This document shows positions 57,861 to 64,000 of a DNA stretch of 64,000 nt, piece after piece; the first letter of the stretch is position 1, and each line of letters opens with the position of its first letter. This DNA is from Acanthaster planci (lineage: Eukaryota > Echinodermata > Asteroidea > Valvatida > Acanthasteridae): contig NW_019091445.1 of NCBI RefSeq assembly GCF_001949145.1, forward strand, positions 806,919-870,918, in the 5' to 3' direction. Under the pieces are notes generated by a model. It was not told the origin of the DNA, searched no databases, and saw nothing but the letters and a program-made list of their open reading frames with translations. Made by a program: the position numbers and the translations under genes.

Positions 57861-60800
57861 ATGCCATCTTGGGCCCACCCCTCTGGCATCCCAGCCCACT
57901 GGGAATACAGGTATTCTCCCTCATTTCACACCTGCAGCAACCGGGTGATGGGTGCAGGCCTGCCATGGGCTCTGGGTGAAAACATGACCATTGTTGCAAG
58001 TGAAGCGAACACTTTGTCAACTGTGTGCTTTGTCACTGAACTATCTGCAAACCTGTACCTTGTCCAAGATTTCCAAATTTGCCGACGGCACACATTCATG
58101 GGCATGATTTAGGGACACCAGTTTAAAGGAGTTCACCACTTTAAAAAGAAGTTCTGTAAACATCCACCTTGCCCTGAATTCCATTACTTCACGGGTACAT
58201 TTTCTTGTAACTTTGCACTCTGGCCAATTTTCACAAAGAAAATTAGCAATTAAGTTGTATTTATATGTACATGTTTCAAATATTTACACTTACCCAAAAC
58301 TCTGCAGTCATAAAAACTCAACCTTGCCATGTGTGGGCGACGTTTTTATTGACAACACATTTTGGGAGGCAGAGTTTGCTTAAAGTTCCTCCTTTCAGAG
58401 TAAGGACAGGTCGTTCACCCTCTTCAGAAATGTACGTGTAGTCAATCTGGCAAATCTTTCCCCAGCCCCTTTAACCCTGGTGACATTTTGATCGGTTCCG
58501 CCTTTGTGGGTTTGCTGAGAGGAAAAGGGGGAAAAGAAAAGGGCACCTTCTGGGTTTTGGTCTTACCAATATCCCTCCCCCCCATATCACGAGATTTTCT
58601 TTACACTTGCCAATGTTCACCGAAGGTAGTTTTTTTTTTTTTTGGCTTTTTGCTTTTCCATTGACACATCTTTATTGAAACACCTGCACCCATTACCAGC
58701 TCATCCAGCAGGTCAAAGAGGTTTCCCCCCCCCACACACACTGCCAGGTGCCAGTTTGAGATCCAAGAAAACTTGTCGAAAACACAGCACCGGGCACGTT
58801 TGTGAAAAATCATATTGAGATTAGAGGAATGAGGACTTTCCAGGTTAAAAGTAAGTCAAGTGCATTTTATTAGCCACAAAGAAGTCCGACATGAAAAGGA
58901 ACGTAACACCAGGAACTTAAGTCAGTTTTAGGAGAAGTTGCGGCTGTTGCCCAAGCTTTCCCCCCCCACCCCATCACAAGAAGTCAAGAAGGAAACCAAA
59001 AGGATAAAAAAGAGGAGGGAAAGGTTTAGGATACATTGGATTATTGATTTAACATTTTCACACCATTTTTTAAAAACTGTCGGCAGCAGGCACAAAATGC
59101 AGGACTTTAAAAAGAATCCTCAAACATCCAATGATCATCATATGCTATCCATTGAGGGGGTGATAGTCTATCTACTCTCTGCTACGGCACATCGCTCACT
59201 TGATTGGTAACTTGTTTTTGCCCTGCCAAATTTATTCTCTTCCTAGGAAATTTCTGCACTTGAAGCAAGCTGGACCAAGCAAAAAACTGTCCCCGGGTAT
59301 AAACGTGACAGAAAGCGTTCAATCGCTCCAGATTGTCCGAATCCTGTGTCACCATCTCACATTCAAATGATTTGGCGAGTAATGGTTTCCCATCTCTGCA
59401 TGCTCATTGGTCAGACCAAGCCCCCCGGAGGAATCGCCAAGAGTTGTTTTTCCATCTGCACTGCTGGGTGTTATTTCAACTCCTCCCTCTCAGGCGGGCT
59501 GTCACTGGCTGTCTGCCGGCCCATCCTTCATGAGGATCCCCTCAGCTAAGTTGGGAAGTTTTACTTGCCCAGAGTATCTCTTGCCAGCGTGCCCTGGCCT
59601 TATATAGCAGTTGGGTTGCAGTGAGGATAGTCAGTGTTGCCCTGTCGAAGCATTGCTGGTCCGTTTTTATGTCAATTTATTTCAATTCCTTCCTCTTCCA
59701 AGTTAATCAATATGGTGCAGGGCATGTGTTTACATGTCTCTTGAAAGGTTAGTCTAGGGGAGAAAGTTAGAGATGAATATTCATGGCGGAGTGCCCGGTC
59801 TCGGAGGAAAAACTGAAGAATGAAAGCCCGTGGACTCAGGGCTAGATGTTCCGTCCCCCTGTCAGCTTGCAGGGTGGGATTCGAACCCAAGTCGCAGGTG
59901 TGTGGGGGGCAGTCCGACTTCTTGAACCTTTTTGGATTCCAGTGTCAAAAACTTTTGAAACCGCTAAGACTGTCTCAGAGTGAGTGCTGATCAAAGTTAT
60001 TACTTTTTCACGACTGGAAATACTGAAATGGAAGTCGGGAGTTGGGCCAGGCACCGCATACAAGAAAACATCATATGTGTAAAGCATAATCAATGTGTGC
60101 GCTCATAAATCAAGCGGTTAGAAGTAGGATGTTTGGTGACCTTGTAGTGTCAAATCCTAATAGTCTTAGTATCCCAAAAACACAGCGAAATGTGATGAAC
60201 AGTTGGCCAGCATTAAACTAAACATCCAGTTCCCATGTCAAAGGGGATTTTTTTTATACTTTTATGTTATTGTAGGAAGTAATAGTCTAGACATTGCACC
60301 CTGTGAGCAAACAGGCACGCTATTGTTTGCTTTTTATTTCTTTGAATAACCCTGAATGTGAGAAGATACATGTACATGTATGTATTGGCCATGGACAATT
60401 CTAATCGCATGCCCTGGTCCATTCAGTTTGAAAGACCTTTTTGTAAGTGGAGAATTTGCATTTGTGCACATGCTTGCTCGAAGGTAAATCCTAAGATTTT
60501 TTTTTTTTTTGTGAAGAAAGCATTCGATGCAGGGTGGGGCCAGGAAGGCTGCTTGTTCAGGCAATGTGTGGTGAGAATTTGAATGTGAAAACTCAGGTTT
60601 ACGCGCGGTCCAGTTTGGTCCAGTGACTTACCTCCGGTGGATGGCAAAGGTTGTTATTTTGGAGGTCAAACTTTATTTGAAGTCTGTTATTACTTTGCTC
60701 TACTTTCAAGTCATGGGACTTATTTTTTTTATCCGTTATTTATGTTTCCACACGGTACTTTGCATGGAGGTGTGGTAGTAATGTACATGTGACTCTAAAT

Positions 60801-62751
60801 TGGGCGTCTCTACAAAACCCTTTCAAAGTTTTACCCAAATACTCCAAAATTACCAGTGCTATTCTTAGAGTATTGACACTGTTCCAAGATTTTGTCAAAT
60901 TTGTCCCCTAAGTTTCTTCAGAAATCAGAATATCAAGATTCCTGAGCCGCAGCCGATTTGACCTAGGTTTCTCAACGTTCCGCTAAAGACTTGTTGACAG
61001 CCAGTGACAGTCAGTGCATGGATGTACGTACAGTGTACATGTCCATTTTGTACTGTTGAGTTCCCCATGACATTCTGTACTGCAGAAATAATGTGGTCCG
61101 TTTATGTTCACTTGGTCAAAGTTTGCCGTAATTCACAAAACCCACAGACCTCAAAACCTCTCTAAGTGCAGCAATGTTTCTAGCATGCATGTCATGCTAG
61201 TCTGGAGATGTCTGATGACTCCAATATTTTGCCCGGCTGAATCCAAGGAGCTATCTCCCCCGGGAGAATTTCAGCCGGCGGAACATGCAGCCCAGGCCAG
61301 TGGCCCCAGGAACATTTTACAACTCCCCAGCTGCCGCATTAGTCACATGTTTTGAAATTGGTGAAAACACAGTTCCAGGAGGAGGGAAGTGGGAAAGTAG
61401 GACTGGATAAAGGTTTCTGTAACAAACATTTCGTTGCCGGGTTAGAATTGATGGAGAGCTCAGGTTACATCTTGTCCTAGTTAGTGTTGATCAAGTCCAG
61501 TAGTGATTTCAGTAGACAGATATTTCTTAGATGAAGATGACTTTTACTAACTCTAATGTTGAGATAAAAAGATCCAGTTTTACTCAGTTTCTTGAGTAAG
61601 ATTTCCCCAAGATTTATCCTAGAATAAAGATGATTTAACCATTTGGATTGAATGGCAACTTTTAGATTCTCAACAAAACTGTTGTTTCTGGTTTCCATCC
61701 TCCAACCTCACAAACTCTCAAAATCTTTCCAACTTTGCTTCATTTTTTTCTTTCCAAATGATGTCATAGGTGACATTTACGGGCCTGTGTGAGTTGTGAT
61801 GACAGGGGAACATCAGCAGCATAACAAGTGCTAATGAATTTCTGGTGACCGATCTTTCACTGACCCAGCTGATGTTGTGGCTGCGGTCTTAATTCAGGTT
61901 TTCCGCAATCCGTGGGGATTTCATGAATTCAAAGTGTCTGACTTCCAAACCCTGGTTCGGCTGTTCTGTTTTTTTACAACCTGAAACAGGTCTGTCTGTC
62001 TGTCAGTTGACATCACCCCAGAGGAAAGATTGACACCAAAACCTCTGCATTCTCCCCTCCCCCTTCCAAGATTGATGTTTGCTGGTTAGAATGAGACCTT
62101 GGGGGGAATGATGGCCAAAGCCAAGGTCACACTGTGAGGAACGAGATAAATACCTTTGATCCCACTAGCAAGGAAAGTTTAACATGCTAACCAAATAAAA
62201 AAAGAATTGGCTTCAGCCCTGTTGTCAAGAGCAACAGGTATTGCATGATGTTAGACTGGTAACCCAGTTTGCATTTTCTGTACCTGAGCAGCTACATGTA
62301 TTTGAAACTGGTACCCCTTTGTAGTATGTAGGGTAATCTTGACTTATTTGTCAATGTTTGTGATCTTGGGGCATTATTTGTCAGGAATCTTGAAACCTGT
62401 TTGTGCTTAGCAGCCAGTGTCTCGCCCCAGGGCCTGACTGTTTATAATTGTTGAGGCGTTGCACACCTGAAATCCCAAGGATTGTGCAGCTCAAGTCAAC
62501 CACAGAATTCGGAACTGCTCAGTCTTTTCTGAGTTAGAGAAAAAGTTCAATCTTTTTTGATCAGTAGTGTGTCAAAAAATAAACGTGAAGGAATCTGGAA
62601 ATCATTTTCAAAAATTCCAGAAAATCAAGGTTTGGCATTCTATTCAAGTTCTCAGGGGGAAAAAAACTTGGAATTTGATCAATGGAAGTTGACCCTGGGT
62701 TTATCGTCAAGGTCTGTGATTTTATTTGTTATTTCCTGTGAAGCCCTTTTT
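57861..62751. other. Non-coding DNA, nothing firmly recognisable
   Basis: No gene. A minus-strand B-box-like ggttcgaatcccaccctgc lies at about 59871-59889 and may be another SINE remnant. ACATGTACATGTA occurs at 60367. Confidence 0.45.
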
Positions 62752-62781
62752 GTTGGTCAGTTGGTCAAACAACTGACCAAC
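62752..62781. repeat. Perfect 12-bp stem hairpin
   Basis: gttggtcagttg and caactgaccaac are separated by six bases. No T-run follows and no adjoining gene makes a function likely. Confidence 0.85.
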
Positions 62782-64000
62782 CTTTTCCGTGCAAACTCAC
62801 ACACCTGCCAGCTCCAACTGCCCCAGATGTCAGCTGAATGGTTCTAGCTCACCTCTTGTCCCCCTGGGGGAGTGATGTACCCCTGCTAACCCAGAGAAGG
62901 GACCTTGGCCAAGTTGTCCCCTAGGGCTGGACAGTGGCTGAACCAGCCCGATCTCTTGGCCAAACATGCTACATCATGGCATCTACTGGTATATGTCAGA
63001 GAAGTCGTCTCAACTTGCCAGGATTTTATTTTTATTCCTGGATGGAAAAGAGTTTATACCCCTTCATTCTGCCTCTTGTACTCATGCCATTGATTTTTTT
63101 TGTCAACAATTTCTCAATTTCTCATTGGCTTACTAAAACCCAGCTGTTTAATTATGAGTAATTTCAAATTCAAACGTTTCCACGTGGTAACTGACTCTGT
63201 GTGTTATTTACATGTACATCTTATCTGTGGCAAAGCCCCCCCCCCAAAAAAAAAATTAACCCTAACTCCCCATGGTATATGTAAAATCATATTGAAATCG
63301 GAGGATTTGGGACTGTTAGGGTTAAGCCATATAGGCCTGCATACATGTATATGTCCACAAATTGATTACATCCGATTTCACACTTCGAAACTCTGTCCGA
63401 TTTTTTAAAAGGTTCACTCATCAGACATGTACATTGGAAGAAAAGATTGAAAACTTGTGTACATTCCGTTGAAATTTACGCATACTTGTACATGTAGTTG
63501 TCATATGTGCATTGCCCATGAGCTAGTGCAGCAGTAATAAAATGTGTTTAGAGTCTTTTGAAGGGAGATACAGTGCTGATCAACAAATTAGGCTGCCTCA
63601 CGGCCATCAAAAACACCACACATGTACGTTAACCATCATTTTCAAGATCAGGCCCAGTACTTTCAGCCCAACATTGGAGGGTCAACAAACAAATAAGCCA
63701 AGTGTCTTGGCTGCATCTGGCTCTCCTGTTATTGGGAGAGCAGGTCCAAGGCAAAATACCAGTGGTCAGATGCTTGGCACCGGCAGAGCTTGTGAAAACA
63801 AGCTTGTGGTTGACAACCTTAGTCAGTGGAGATTAGTGAGGCTGGCCAGAAACAAGGATGCAGAAATAAGACACTACATGTAGATGTACCGCTTTGGCCA
63901 GTCTTTCTGGAGGGGTGGACATTTGTCCAGTCGGGCACTCTTACCGAACTCTGTATCACATCGTATTTTACCTTGGTAGAGGGTAGTTTTTTGGTGTTGA
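62782..64000. other. Non-coding DNA, nothing recognisable
   Basis: A short inverted pair ttaaccctaac (about 63257) and gttagggttaa (about 63317) is present; otherwise there is no structure and no gene signal to the window end. Confidence 0.5.

Noticed and set aside
63257-63330. Telomere-like ttaaccctaac and gttagggttaa
   Set aside because: Only one and a half repeat units in each orientation; more likely a small inverted repeat than interstitial telomere.

Overview
The window is animal nuclear DNA. It has GT-AG introns, GC-rich exons in AT-richer non-coding DNA, a single-exon secreted collagen/C1q gene, and many short non-autonomous transposon copies. The recurring palindrome ACATGTACATGTA, the C1q gene and the repeat style suggest a marine invertebrate, most likely a non-vertebrate deuterostome (amphioxus, hemichordate or echinoderm). 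The sequence alone does not settle which.

Region 1 (1-16,318, + strand) is the middle of an mTOR (target of rapamycin) kinase gene. Nineteen consecutive exons keep frame across every junction and encode 1,018 residues, matching about residues 930-1937 of human mTOR. This covers the C-terminal HEAT repeats and most of the FAT domain. The 5' part lies upstream of the window. The last ~45 residues of FAT, and the FRB, kinase and FATC domains, were not found anywhere in the following 47.7 kb. The introns (0.2-1.3 kb) are repeat-rich: a 62-bp tandem repeat before the first exon, a 33-bp palindromic tandem repeat, a decayed tandem multiplication of one exon's 3' end with its splice donor, a ~1-kb 37-bp minisatellite, a partial second copy of the last exon, and two MITE families with one element inserted in another.

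Region 2 (16.3-26 kb) is non-coding apart from one complete gene on the minus strand (24,350-25,189). It encodes a 279-residue secreted protein with a signal peptide, cysteine cluster, collagen stalk and C1q head. Two MITE families, each present twice, lie around it.

Region 3 (26-64 kb) has no gene I can support. It holds a 362-bp MITE, a 147-bp fold-back, a tRNA-derived SINE-like fragment, homopolymer runs, a 678-bp run of N (43,605-44,282) and a few sequences that could be regulatory. The two genes have no evident functional link. mTOR is an intracellular growth-control kinase and the C1q protein is secreted.
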